Shown here: positions 15,846 to 24,562 of the stretch, in pieces
How positions within the stretch are numbered: position 1 is the stretch's first letter
Layout: every line of letters starts with the position of its first letter
NCBI GenBank assembly: GCA_046346665.1
Contig: JAXMHQ010000031.1
Span: forward strand, 1 to 62,219
Direction of reading: 5' to 3'
Length of the DNA stretch: 62,219 nucleotides
DNA from: JAXMHQ01 sp046346665
GTDB lineage: Bacteria; Verrucomicrobiota; Verrucomicrobiia; Limisphaerales; JAXMHQ01
Made by a program: the position numbers and the translations under genes
Notes under the pieces: model-generated
Databases searched by the model: none
Told to the model about the DNA's origin: nothing
What the model saw: only the letters and a program-made list of their open reading frames with translations

Positions 15846-17453
15846 ATGAAGCCTGGAGCGCCGGTGTTGGTCCGGATGTTGACCCTTTTTCTGCTGACGG
15901 CAGGGAGCCGGTGTGGAGTAGCCGCGGCGGATTACCTTGGGCCCGTCACGAACTGTCTTGAAACGCTCATTCAATTCGGCACCGACCGTTATGGCACGGA
16001 ACATTCGCCGATCTTCGTCAGCATTCTCGACGTGGAAACGCGGGAATGCCCGACGAATCCGGCGGCGCTCGACGAGGCGTGGCGGGTGTTGCGGCGCGAC
16101 CGGCGGAACCCGGCGGGTGCGAACCTGCTGCCGGAGTTGCCGATGCTGAAGACGATGTATCTGGCGACGGAAGTGACGGGCGACCCGGGTTACGGGCGCG
16201 CTGCGGACGGCTGCATCGGCTGGTATCTCGGGCGCCTGGTGGATGAGCGCGGCTTTTTCTGGTGGGGCTGGCACCGGCATTACGACGTGTATGCCGAGAA
16301 GATGAAGGGGCACCTCGGCGACCCGCACGAATTTCACGCCATCCACGACATTCCCTGGGGCATGCTGTGGCAGGTCAATTCCAACGCCGTGCGGCGGGAG
16401 ATTGAAGCCGTCTGGCAATGGCATGTGATCGACAAGAAGACCGGCGAAGTGAACCGGCACGGCGACGGGCAGCGCGGCTGCGATTTTGCGATGGCGGCCG
16501 GCGGCTACGCGGTGGCGTTTGCCTTTCTCTATCACCAGACCGGCGAACGCGTCTGGTTCGATCGCGCCCGGCTGCTGGCGGATTATTTCTGGGACCGGCG
16601 CGATCCGAAGACGGACCTGATTGCGGACCGGCCGAACGCGGGGTTGAACCGGTTCGACGGATCGCATTTTGTGACGAGCATCACGGCGTTCTATTGCCGG
16701 GCGTTGTTGCGCTGTTACGAACTGACGGGTGACGCGCGGTTCCGGGACCAGGCGGTCGCTTACCTGAAGGCGTACGGGCGGTATGCGTACGACCCGGCCA
16801 CGGGAAAATTCTGGGGATCGTTGAAACTGGACGGCACGCCCGTGCCCGGGCCTCGGATCCTGATGACCAATTCAACCGACAAATTCGCGACGTCGTCGGA
16901 GACAGAATACTGGATTTACGAACCGCGGGGTTACCTGGATTTGTGGCAGCCGTACGTGGCGGGCTACGAGCACCCGATTCCCACGGCGCAGGCGTATGCC
17001 TACGCGGCGCTGACGACGGGGGACCCGGAACTGCGGCAGACGGCGGAACGATTCGGCCGCTGGATCAAGAAAGAATTCCCGCCGCGCCAATGCATGACCA
17101 ACGCGTGGTATTTCGGGTATTCGGAGGATTACGCGCCGCAGGGGACCTATGCCGGGTTTTATGGGCAGACCCTGTCGTTCTTCATCCAGATGTATTTGCT
17201 GACGGGCGATCCGGGGCAACTGGCGATGGCGCGGGCGGTGGCGGATGAAGCCGTGGGCAAGCTTTACTACAAAGGCCTCTTCCGCGGACACCCGGCAAAA
17301 CCGTATTACGAGTCGCTGGACGGCGTCGGCCAGTTGCTCTACGCGCTGGTCGAGCTGGACCGGGTGACACTGGACCCGAAGCGGGCGCTGGCCGAAAAGT
17401 CGGTTCCGTTGCATGCCGATGGGAAAGCGACGATGCCACCTGACAACTGGTGA
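15846..17453 (+). CDS. Secreted (alpha/alpha)-toroid protein, probable polysaccharide-active enzyme, family not recognised
   Basis: 535 aa. A signal peptide (hydrophobic residues about 8-27) precedes a chain of helical-hairpin-like segments with repeated aromatic motifs: WYLGRLVDERGFFWWGWHRH, EFHAIHDIPWGMLWQV, GCDFAMAAGGYAVAFAFLYH, FVTSITAFYCRALLRCYELT and GFYGQTLSFFIQMYLLTGDP. This pattern of recurring 'T.D..Y...A' helices is that of six-hairpin glycosidases and (alpha/alpha)6 lyases. I cannot assign a GH or PL family. It is divergent from the ABC binding lipoprotein (137-bp gap), and its stop abuts the stop of the GH172 gene. Context suggests a part in the same sugar pathway. Confidence 0.6.
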   Translation: MKPGAPVLVRMLTLFLLTAGSRCGVAAADYLGPVTNCLETLIQFGTDRYGTEHSPIFVSILDVETRECPTNPAALDEAWRVLRRDRRNPAGANLLPELPMLKTMYLATEVTGDPGYGRAADGCIGWYLGRLVDERGFFWWGWHRHYDVYAEKMKGHLGDPHEFHAIHDIPWGMLWQVNSNAVRREIEAVWQWHVIDKKTGEVNRHGDGQRGCDFAMAAGGYAVAFAFLYHQTGERVWFDRARLLADYFWDRRDPKTDLIADRPNAGLNRFDGSHFVTSITAFYCRALLRCYELTGDARFRDQAVAYLKAYGRYAYDPATGKFWGSLKLDGTPVPGPRILMTNSTDKFATSSETEYWIYEPRGYLDLWQPYVAGYEHPIPTAQAYAYAALTTGDPELRQTAERFGRWIKKEFPPRQCMTNAWYFGYSEDYAPQGTYAGFYGQTLSFFIQMYLLTGDPGQLAMARAVADEAVGKLYYKGLFRGHPAKPYYESLDGVGQLLYALVELDRVTLDPKRALAEKSVPLHADGKATMPPDNW

Positions 17454-18611
17454 TCAGGGGATGCTTTGGTGATCCGTGTTCCGCACCCGGTACCAGCAGA
17501 GCAGTTCCTTCGCGGGCGGGATCGGCGCGCCCTGTCCCTCCGGTTTGTCCAGGTAACAAAACGCAACGGAGGAAAAGCTGAACGGCTTCAGCCGGTCGGG
17601 CGACCAGGGATTCACGAAGGCGAACCGGAAGTTCTCTCGGAAATGGATCGCGTCCGACTGGTGCACGCGGTACATCGCCACACAGGAATTGAGCGTATCC
17701 TTGACGGGCACGCCATGGCAGGGCCCGATGAACGGGCCTTCGCGGAAATACCAGCCGCCCAGGAAATAATCCTCCAGCCCGGTGCCCGTGATCCGCGGCG
17801 TGTCCTTGTCGCCGTCGATGTAAACATACTCCGGCGCCTCGAGAAAGCTGAGGTAATTGCGCTCCTCGCCCTGCATGTAGAGCAGGCAGCCGGCGTAATG
17901 GCCGCGCCCCTTCAGTTCGGCGATCTGGACCGCGTCCGGCCCCTTGTTCCGGCCGGTGTTGAATTGCGCGTGGAAATAGCCCAGGCCCTCGGGCAGCGGC
18001 GCCAGTTGATACAGGACGTTGCAGAACACCTCGGTGTCGATCCCCTCGTCCAGGTTCTCCAACTCAACCCGGAAGCTCTTCCGGAACGGCATCGGGAACT
18101 TGCAGAAGAACCCGCCGCTGGACGTGCCGAAATACTGCGACGCGAAGCTGCTGATTTCGCAAAGGCCGGCCCCGAAGAAATCGCCCACGGGCGCGGCGAC
18201 GGACGGTTGCGCGGCGTCGTCGAAGGTGATGCGGAGGATGAGCGTCTTGAGAATGGTCTGGCTGATCGGGGCGCGGGTGTTCCAGTGCTGCCAGAACCAG
18301 CCGGGGAACGTGAGCCAGAAGTTGGCGATGTAACCTTCGCCTTTGACCTCGCCGATCGTGACGCGTTTGCCGCGCGGGACCGGGACGGTTTTGCTTTTGC
18401 GCTTCAGGTTGAACGTCGTGAGCTGGTGCGTGGCGTCGTCCCTCAGCATCGCCGGCCCGAGCACACCGGGCCCGACCGCGCCCGCACCGGTCGCCGGGGA
18501 TTCGGCGTCTGCCGAAAATGCCGAGGCCGCGCCCAGCGCCGCGAAGGCGCCGACGAACCGGCGCCGATCCATGTTTTGCTGCGAAAGAGGTGAGGGGGAT
18601 TCGGAACTCAT
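17454..18611 (-). CDS. GH172 (DUF2961) family protein, Tat-type signal
   Basis: 385 aa. DUF2961, now GH172, includes exo-alpha-D-fructofuranosidase/difructose dianhydride synthases and D-arabinofuranosidases. Motifs kept are FWLTFPGWF, APVGDFFGAG, PMPFRKSFRVELEN and ITGTGLEDYFLGGWYF; the acidic pair of the GTGxEDYF motif lies in the conserved active-site region. The N-terminus contains RRRFVGAFAALGAASAF, a twin-arginine-like signal; the start may be Met1 (18611) or Met14 (18572). It begins 9 bp after the GH43-like gene, so the two form an operon. A second GH172 paralogue is at 43905-45416. Confidence 0.8.
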   Translation of the reverse strand: MSSESPSPLSQQNMDRRRFVGAFAALGAASAFSADAESPATGAGAVGPGVLGPAMLRDDATHQLTTFNLKRKSKTVPVPRGKRVTIGEVKGEGYIANFWLTFPGWFWQHWNTRAPISQTILKTLILRITFDDAAQPSVAAPVGDFFGAGLCEISSFASQYFGTSSGGFFCKFPMPFRKSFRVELENLDEGIDTEVFCNVLYQLAPLPEGLGYFHAQFNTGRNKGPDAVQIAELKGRGHYAGCLLYMQGEERNYLSFLEAPEYVYIDGDKDTPRITGTGLEDYFLGGWYFREGPFIGPCHGVPVKDTLNSCVAMYRVHQSDAIHFRENFRFAFVNPWSPDRLKPFSFSSVAFCYLDKPEGQGAPIPPAKELLCWYRVRNTDHQSIP

Positions 18612-18620
18612 AGTGGGTGA

Positions 18621-19856
18621 TTATTTTTCAGCCGGCGCGATGTTGGTGATTGGATCTTTCTGGCCGTCGTTCCAGTTCAGCGGAGCCATCATGAGCGGCC
18701 CCTCGGTCCAGCCGGCGTGGCTCAGGTACCACCGGCCGCCGGCATCGCGGACCACCTCCGCCGCATGCGCCCGGATCCGAGTCGTTTTGTCCCGGAAATC
18801 CCAGTGGAACGGATCATTCGAGACGTAAACATCCGTCCACTCGTTGTCGCAGACAAACAAAAAATAGCGGTCGCCCCGGCGGACGACGAAGGGGGATTCG
18901 GTCGGACCGCCGAAGCTGCCTGCGCGCGGGTGGGTGAACACGACGCGGCGATCGCCCCAGTGCACGAGGTCCTTGCTCGTCACGCACACGACCTGGTGAT
19001 TGCCCTTGTCCGGGGTGGAATTCGCCACGTAATAAAGGATCCATTCGCCGCCCGATTTCATGACCATCGGGTCGCGCGCATCGAACCCGTCCACCAGCAC
19101 CGGGTTCGCGGGGCTGCGGGTCCAGGATTCCAGGTTCGTGGAGGTGAGCAGGTGGATCTGGTAATGGTGCGTGTCCCTGTCGCCGGCGCAGACATACATG
19201 TAATAGGTGTCGTCGTTGCGAAGAACGTAAGGCGCCCAGAGCAGGTATTCGTGGTATTTCTCCCAGTCGGCCGTGACCGCCGGGGGGCGGCCCTGCCAGG
19301 ACTGCAGCAGGTTGGTGGATGCGGCGTGCGCCAGGCTGCGGCCGGGGTCCTTTTCCCAAATCAACGGTTTGGGATGCGTGATCGCAAACAGGTGCCACGT
19401 CTTGTCCGGTCCCTGGATGAACGTGTGATCGTTCAAACACCACGGAGGCGTTGCGGCAAAAAAGGCCTTGAACTCGCCCGCGCCCACAAGATCCGGCGTC
19501 ACCGCGGCGGGCGGGGCCGCGGCCTGGCTGGAGGCGACGTCGAGTTCCGTCGAGGAATCCTTGCCCAGGACATCGTCGGCGCGGCGGTCGCCCTGGCGCC
19601 GTTCCACGCGGAGCAGTTTGTAATGCCCGGGTTTTTCGGCGCTGAACGGAACGGTCCAATCCTGTTTGCCCGTGTAAATGGCAAAGGCCCAAAGCCGATC
19701 CCCGCCGGGTCCCTCGATTTCGGCCCAATGCTCGGCGCCGGGGTAGTCGAACTTGACGCCTTCCAACCGGACACTGAAAGCCGGCGGCGACACAGGGGCG
19801 GCCGGGGCCGGGAACGAGACCAGGCACAGGGCGCAGGAAACCATCCACTTCATCAT
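18621..19856 (-). CDS. Secreted GH43/GH32-clan-like five-bladed propeller protein
   Basis: 411 aa. A signal peptide (MMKWMVSCALCLVSFPAPA) is followed by a small beta domain (about 25-130) and a five-bladed propeller with the recurring pattern seen in GH43/GH32/GH130 enzymes: NDHTFIQGPDKTWHLFAI, WAPYVLRNDDTYYMYVCAG, ARDPMVMKSGGEWILYYVA and GGPTESPFVVRRGDRYFLFV. The acidic residues in these segments fit the Asp/Asp/Glu set of the clan, but I cannot fix the family or the substrate. Arabinan- or fructan-type substrates suit its GH172 operon partner. Upstream codons of the open frame are low-complexity, so Met at 19856 was chosen. Confidence 0.65.
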   Translation of the reverse strand: MMKWMVSCALCLVSFPAPAAPVSPPAFSVRLEGVKFDYPGAEHWAEIEGPGGDRLWAFAIYTGKQDWTVPFSAEKPGHYKLLRVERRQGDRRADDVLGKDSSTELDVASSQAAAPPAAVTPDLVGAGEFKAFFAATPPWCLNDHTFIQGPDKTWHLFAITHPKPLIWEKDPGRSLAHAASTNLLQSWQGRPPAVTADWEKYHEYLLWAPYVLRNDDTYYMYVCAGDRDTHHYQIHLLTSTNLESWTRSPANPVLVDGFDARDPMVMKSGGEWILYYVANSTPDKGNHQVVCVTSKDLVHWGDRRVVFTHPRAGSFGGPTESPFVVRRGDRYFLFVCDNEWTDVYVSNDPFHWDFRDKTTRIRAHAAEVVRDAGGRWYLSHAGWTEGPLMMAPLNWNDGQKDPITNIAPAEK

Positions 19857-20002
19857 AGGCGAACTTTCGATTCGACAGTCTTCCCGCGGGCCTGCGGCCC
19901 CGTCAATGACATGATTTGGTCGGGGCGGAATCTCGGGGCGAATCCGGATCGGCGCCCGTGCCGAAGAACAACAACGGCCCCTGCACCGGGACAGGGCAAT
20001 AA

Positions 20003-20020
20003 ATGTCCAAGAACTGTTCC
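20003..20020. promoter_or_regulatory. Pho-box-like direct repeat, site 1
   Basis: ATGTCCA (20003-20009), spacer AGAA, CTGTTCC (20014-20020): two 7-bp half-sites with an 11-bp period, the geometry of a PhoB operator. It lies 68 bp before the exported phosphatase-superfamily gene at 20088 and about 147 bp from the divergent GH43-like start. The 12-mer AATGTCCAAGAA recurs exactly at 23410. Bases 19857-20002 and 20021-20087 hold nothing else I can name. Confidence 0.45.
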
Positions 20021-20087
20021 GGCCTTCGGGCCGTACCCACCGGAACGTGGGATTCCCTGGCCGGTTGCCGTCGGCTAGTTTTGAGAA

Positions 20088-21215
20088 ATGCGTACCATGC
20101 AACAAACGGGATGGATTCTTTTCAACTGCGTGTTGGCGGTGTTTGCGTCCGGGGCTCTGGCGGGGCCGGCGTCGGGGCCGGCGCATCGGACCGAGAATGT
20201 TTTTTTTATTTCGGTGGATGGATTCCGCTGGCAGGAGGTGTTCACCGGGGCGGAGGAGGCGTTGATGACGCGGGACAACGGGGTGTGGGACACGAACCGT
20301 CTGCGGTCCGCGTTTTGGGCGGCGACGCCGGAGGCGCGGCGGCGGGCGCTGCTGCCGTTCCTGTGGGAGGTGGTGGCATCCCGCGGCCAGATCTATGGAA
20401 ACGGGAACCAGGGCAGCGTGGACGTGGTGACGAACGGAAAGAAATTCACCTATCCCGGTTTCAACGAACTGCTGACCGGCGCCCCCGACGATCGCATCAA
20501 TAGCAATGAGAAGCGGAACAATCCGAACGTGACCGTCCTGGAGTGGCTTTATCGGAAGCCCGGTTTTACCAACCAGGTGGCCGCGTTTGTGAACTGGGAA
20601 GTTCATCCTTACATCTTGAATGCGTCCCGCAGCGGGATCCCGGTGTGGTCGGGCGGCGAGAGCCGGTTGGGAGCGCCGGGCTCGCGGCTGGCGCTGGTGG
20701 AGGACCTGAATCGGGACACGACGTCGTTGTGGGGCGACATGGGATTTGATTCCTTCTTTTTTCACGCGGCGCAGGAGTATTTGAAGCAGCAGCAGCCGCG
20801 GGTGGTGTGGGTGGCGTTCAGCGAGACCGACGAATGGGCGCACGAGGGAAATTACGAGCACTACCTCCATGCGGCGCACAACGTGGACCGCTATATCCGG
20901 GAACTGTGGGAAACGGTGCAGAGCCTGCCGGCTTACAAGGACAAGACGACCTTTATCATCACCTGCGATCATGGGCGCGGCAGCGGGGCAGACTGGCGGA
21001 ATCATGGCGAGAAGATAGACGGGGCTGAGAGGGTGTGGCTGGCGGTTCTCGGGCCGGATACGCGACCCCTGGGTGAGCGGAAAAACATCCCGCAGATCAC
21101 GCACAGCCAGGTGGCGGCCACGCTGGCGGCGTTGCTGGGCGAGGATTACTGCGCCGCCAACCCGCGTGCCGGCGCGCCGATCTCGGACCTGCTGCCCGCC
21201 GGCGACGGGCGCTGA
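20088..21215 (+). CDS. Secreted alkaline-phosphatase-superfamily phosphoesterase
   Basis: 375 aa. A signal peptide (hydrophobic residues about 8-25) precedes a core of the alkaline phosphatase/sulfatase/phosphodiesterase superfamily. The first metal Asp is in VFFISVDGFRWQEVF (Asp44); other metal ligands fit in FSETDEWAHEGNYEHYLHAA and IITCDHGRG. The segment YPGFNELLTGAPD holds the likely catalytic Ser/Thr region. It should release phosphate or split phosphodiesters outside the cell. A Pho-box-like repeat lies 68 bp upstream. It converges with the nuclease-LamG gene. Exact substrate unknown; a phosphonate- or sulfate-ester role cannot be excluded. Confidence 0.75.
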   Translation: MRTMQQTGWILFNCVLAVFASGALAGPASGPAHRTENVFFISVDGFRWQEVFTGAEEALMTRDNGVWDTNRLRSAFWAATPEARRRALLPFLWEVVASRGQIYGNGNQGSVDVVTNGKKFTYPGFNELLTGAPDDRINSNEKRNNPNVTVLEWLYRKPGFTNQVAAFVNWEVHPYILNASRSGIPVWSGGESRLGAPGSRLALVEDLNRDTTSLWGDMGFDSFFFHAAQEYLKQQQPRVVWVAFSETDEWAHEGNYEHYLHAAHNVDRYIRELWETVQSLPAYKDKTTFIITCDHGRGSGADWRNHGEKIDGAERVWLAVLGPDTRPLGERKNIPQITHSQVAATLAALLGEDYCAANPRAGAPISDLLPAGDGR

Positions 21216-21233
21216 TGCCGCACGCGTTTATGC

Positions 21234-23309
21234 TCAGGGCCCCTGGACCCGGTAGAACACCGCGTCGCCGTCGGGCGTGAGGAGCAGGCTGGTGCCGTTG
21301 GTGGGGGCTCCGACGTTTTGCCAGTGCGCGGCGCCGGGGTCGGTTGTTTTCTGGACCTGGTAGGGCGTGTCGCCGCCGGTCCAGGTCAGCAGCACGTTTG
21401 TGGACGGGAAGCTGATGGCGAGCTGGATCGGGCTTGGCGGGATCAGGATGCCGCGCGCCCTGGGTGCTCCCAGCGCCTGTACTTCGGCGTCGGACAGGGC
21501 GCGGTCGGTGAAGAAAAAGTCGCTGAGGTAGGCTTCGTGGGTGTAAACGCCGCTGGTGTCGCCCTCGTTCAACAGCCGGAGATCCGGTCCGGGCATCTGG
21601 CCGGAGTAAACGGAGTGGCGGCCGTCGATGTCCGCGCTGCCGGTGCAGACGAGCGTGCCGTTGAGGAAATATTTCACGGTGGCATTCGCGAGGTCCGCAA
21701 CGAACGCGACCCGGTACCACGTATTGGGTTTGATCAGTCCGGAGTCGGAATAGCCGATCGCCGCGATCCCGATTGCCCCGTCGGGCGAGACGTAGAAATC
21801 CGCGTCGTTGGAATTCGTCGGGCTGGTGTTGAAGAACGGGAACCAGTTGATCGCGCCCGGCAGGAGGAAGTCGAACATGGCGGTGTATTCGTTGATGTAA
21901 TCGCCGCCGCCGTTCCGGGCGCTGCCAGTCAACGTGACTGCGTAACCGTTGGCGGCCGATGTGAATGCGGGTGCGTGGAGGTAATGGGCGGGCTGGCCGC
22001 GGATGTGCGGGACCAGGATTCCGTCCGTGACGCCGAACTGGGTTTTGTTGGAAGTTGTGGCGCCGTCCGCGTAGGCCATGACGCCGTTGCCGAGCGCCGG
22101 CGCGAGATTGCCGCCGGCGAATTTCCATTCATACACCAGGCTGTTGGTGTTGCGGGTGACGAACGACCAAACCGCGCCGGTGAGGGTGCCGTCGGGGGTG
22201 ATTTCATCGACGCGCCAGAAGTATTGGGTGCCCCCGGCGAGGTTGGAAACCGTGAGCGTGGGGTTGGTCGTGTTGGTCAGGAACGGGGGCGGGTTGACGG
22301 TGCCGAAATAAACGGCGTGTTCGACCGCGTTGCTGCCCGGGAGCCAGCTCAGCGGCGTGGTCACATCGACGCGGGTGGCGTTGGACACGGGCCAGGGTTT
22401 GCCGGCCTGGTCGGTGGCCGCGGGTGGAACGAGGCTGAAAACGGTTGAGACCGCCCGGTGATCCGACGGCCAGGGGTTGACGCAATTGTGCTCGTCCAGT
22501 TCCGTCGAGTTGACCGGCGTCGCGGCGGTGTTGTGGGCGTAATAGATGAAATCAATCCGGTCAAACACGCCGTCGGGTTCCTGGTCGGTCTTCGGCGTCC
22601 AGGTGATGCCCGGGTCGTTGTAGGCGAACGCGGCGGGAAATTTGCGGTTGGCCGGATGCAGTTCGCGGTAGGAATCGCCGAGCCCGGCGTTGGTGCAGGC
22701 GATGGAGAGCGGCCAGGCCACCGTGCTGTAATCGAAGTGCGATGGCGCGTTGAAATCGCCCACCAGGAAGCAGGGTTCCTGGCTGGCCAAGGGGGATTGC
22801 ATGGCGGCGAGGACCTGGATGACCTCCGGCAGGCGCAGGTTGTTTTCCTGGTTCACGACATACGCGGCGGTTTGGCCGTCGTGCAGGTCGTAGGGCCCAT
22901 AGGGGAACGCGGTCAGGTGAACGTCGAACAGGTGGACCCGCTGGCCGGGGCTGAGTTCGACGGTGACGCCGCGCGAGTAGCCGGCGATGTAGGTGGCGAG
23001 AATCGGGTAGCGGCTCAGGATGGTGCAGTCGCTCCCCGGCTGCATATAAAATCCAAGCGCGGAGGCAATGGTCTGCGCCGTGACGGCATTGCATTCCTGG
23101 AGGCCGACAATGTCCGCCTGGTTTGTGCGGATGGCCTGGATGCAACTGGGCAGGCTGAGTCCGCCCTGGACCCAGATGTTGAAGCTGAGAACGCGGAGGC
23201 TGGTGACCGGGCCGGCAAGGGCGTTGCCGGCAACCGCCACCAATGGGAGCACTGCACAGAACGGAAAGAGGCGGCGACGGAGTGCTGCGAGGCGTAGAAA
23301 ATGAAACAT
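21234..23309 (-). CDS. Secreted endonuclease/exonuclease/phosphatase-LamG protein
   Basis: 691 aa from Met at 23309, which gives a clean signal peptide. Residues about 35-310 are an EEP (DNase I-like) fold: VLSFNIWVQGG, IVGLQECNA (metal Glu), FLVGDFNAPSHFD, and C-terminal WPSDHRAVSTVF. A Fn3-like linker (about 320-395) follows, with YFWRVDEI, then a LamG-like domain (about 405-615) and a short C-terminal beta module ending GDAVFYRVQGP. The LamG part closely resembles the second LamG of the protein at 35685-37694. It should degrade extracellular nucleic acid or phosphate esters. A Pho-box-like repeat lies about 100 bp upstream. Confidence 0.8.
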   Translation of the reverse strand: MFHFLRLAALRRRLFPFCAVLPLVAVAGNALAGPVTSLRVLSFNIWVQGGLSLPSCIQAIRTNQADIVGLQECNAVTAQTIASALGFYMQPGSDCTILSRYPILATYIAGYSRGVTVELSPGQRVHLFDVHLTAFPYGPYDLHDGQTAAYVVNQENNLRLPEVIQVLAAMQSPLASQEPCFLVGDFNAPSHFDYSTVAWPLSIACTNAGLGDSYRELHPANRKFPAAFAYNDPGITWTPKTDQEPDGVFDRIDFIYYAHNTAATPVNSTELDEHNCVNPWPSDHRAVSTVFSLVPPAATDQAGKPWPVSNATRVDVTTPLSWLPGSNAVEHAVYFGTVNPPPFLTNTTNPTLTVSNLAGGTQYFWRVDEITPDGTLTGAVWSFVTRNTNSLVYEWKFAGGNLAPALGNGVMAYADGATTSNKTQFGVTDGILVPHIRGQPAHYLHAPAFTSAANGYAVTLTGSARNGGGDYINEYTAMFDFLLPGAINWFPFFNTSPTNSNDADFYVSPDGAIGIAAIGYSDSGLIKPNTWYRVAFVADLANATVKYFLNGTLVCTGSADIDGRHSVYSGQMPGPDLRLLNEGDTSGVYTHEAYLSDFFFTDRALSDAEVQALGAPRARGILIPPSPIQLAISFPSTNVLLTWTGGDTPYQVQKTTDPGAAHWQNVGAPTNGTSLLLTPDGDAVFYRVQGP

Positions 23310-23622
23310 ATCGAAAAGGTGCATCCAGTTTATCGCAACCCGGGGGCGGCGCCATTGCTTGTTCTTGGGGCTTCGTCGCACAGCCCCGGCATCCGCTCTC
23401 TGCGACGTGAATGTCCAAGAAGCGTCCCAGATTCCCTGTGTAGTTTTGCGGATGCGGCTCAGGCGGGGGCGGGGGTGGATCGGCGGAACGCAGGTTTTAG
23501 GGGTCTTGCGCAGCCGCGGGGGTGCCCCCAGTTCAGGGCATTGGCCGGAGGCCGGCTTTGTGCCAGACTATGGCAACATCGACCCATCAGAGCGGACAGC
23601 ACAACTCAGAGACTTAAAAACT
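23310..23622. other. 313-bp divergent intergenic region
   Basis: This gap separates the nuclease-LamG gene (minus) and the PEP-CTERM LamG gene (plus). It contains the Pho-box-like repeat at 23411-23428 and a GC-rich middle with a possible short hairpin around 23515-23530 (GCCGCGGGGGTGCCCCC). No coding frame here looks real. Confidence 0.7.
23411..23428. promoter_or_regulatory. Pho-box-like direct repeat, site 2
   Basis: ATGTCCA (23411-23417), spacer AGAA, GCGTCCC (23422-23428), the same architecture as at 20003 and 42171. It is about 100 bp upstream of the minus-strand nuclease gene, in reverse orientation to it, and about 195 bp upstream of the plus-strand LamG gene. Confidence 0.45.
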
Positions 23623-24438
23623 ATGAAGACGACTGCCTTAGGGCTTGCGGTTCTCACGACCGCGGCCATCGTGAATGCCCAAAACGTGCCGACAACCGGT
23701 TTGACCGGGCTTTGGCGCTTTCAGAACAGCGCGGCCCCGCTGACAGCCACCATCGGCAATAACATGACCACCAGCGATCCGGGTAACAGCGCCCCGTTTA
23801 TCGGCCCCTGGACCGTCATTAATCCCGGTTTGAGCGACAATGGCATCGTTCAGGAAACCGCTTGGAATTACCTCACGGTGAACCCCAATTTTCACGCAAA
23901 TGGGGGTGGCGATTATGTGAATAAATACACGGTCATGATTGATTACATTCAGACCAGCGGCGTGGGCAGTTCCTGGAACAGCCTGTTCCAGACGGCTGCG
24001 GACGGCCACGCGAATGACGGCGACCTCTGGATCGCCCCCGATGGCACGATGGGCTCGGGTGATATTGGTTATTCCTCGAGCGGCATCAACGCCGGCACCT
24101 GGCACCGGATCGCCTGGTCGGTCGACAACGGCAACTTCTTCCGCATTTACGTGGATGGCTCGCTGCTCCTCGACGGCGCTGGCCAGAGCGTGGACGGCCG
24201 CTATTCGCTCTATCCGGACGTGTTCAATCTGTTTGCCGACAATGACTGGGAAGATCAATGGGGCCTCGTGGGCACCGTGGCGACCTGGGATCATGCCCTG
24301 ACGACGGACGAAATCGCGGGCATGGGCGGCTGGCTGAACGGCTCGCCGGACCCGACGGCTCTGACCATTCCCGAGCCCTCCACCCTGGCGCTCGTGGCCC
24401 TCGGCGGTCTCGTGATCGCCCGCCGCAGCCGCAAGTAA
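23623..24438 (+). CDS. LamG-domain protein with PEP-CTERM sorting signal
   Basis: 271 aa. A short signal peptide (MKTTALGLAVLTTAAIVNA) is followed by one LamG/concanavalin-like domain (about 28-240) with GLWRFQN, GGGDYVNKYTVMIDYIQ, WHRIAWSVDNGNFFRIYVDG and TTDEIAGMGGW. The C-terminus IPEPSTLALVALGGLVIARR is a canonical PEP-CTERM anchor: motif, hydrophobic segment and basic tail. Such proteins are processed by an exosortase, which is not in this window, and often sit on the surface or in exopolysaccharide. The domain is nearly the same as the first LamG of the protein at 35685-37694. A strong terminator follows. Confidence 0.85.
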   Translation: MKTTALGLAVLTTAAIVNAQNVPTTGLTGLWRFQNSAAPLTATIGNNMTTSDPGNSAPFIGPWTVINPGLSDNGIVQETAWNYLTVNPNFHANGGGDYVNKYTVMIDYIQTSGVGSSWNSLFQTAADGHANDGDLWIAPDGTMGSGDIGYSSSGINAGTWHRIAWSVDNGNFFRIYVDGSLLLDGAGQSVDGRYSLYPDVFNLFADNDWEDQWGLVGTVATWDHALTTDEIAGMGGWLNGSPDPTALTIPEPSTLALVALGGLVIARRSRK

Positions 24439-24460
24439 GATAAACGTCGAAAGTTTCTCA

Positions 24461-24495
24461 AAGGAAAGGAGCCCTCGCGGCTCCTTTCCTTTTTT
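24461..24495 (+). terminator. Intrinsic terminator after the PEP-CTERM gene
   Basis: A perfect 13-bp stem AAGGAAAGGAGCC / GGCTCCTTTCCTT with a 5-nt loop (CTCGC) is followed by a T run. This is a textbook rho-independent terminator for the plus strand. Confidence 0.95.
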
Positions 24496-24499
24496 GTTT

Positions 24500-24557
24500 G
24501 GGACGCCGGGGACGGCGTCCCTCCCCCGGGAGGGCGGGCGTCCTCGCCGGCCCCAAC
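24500..24557. repeat. GC-rich dispersed repeat R1, copy 3
   Basis: GGACGCCGGGGACGGCGTCC (24501 on) and a second block GGGAGGGCGGGCGTCCTCGC (24528 on) are inverted halves of the R1 element, between the terminator and the stop of the MFS gene. Confidence 0.75.
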
Positions 24558-24562
24558 TTCCG

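Noticed and set aside
19857..21104. N-terminal extension of the GH43-like frame
   Set aside because: It lies opposite the phosphoesterase gene and is Arg/Pro-rich; the Met at 19856 begins a proper signal peptide.
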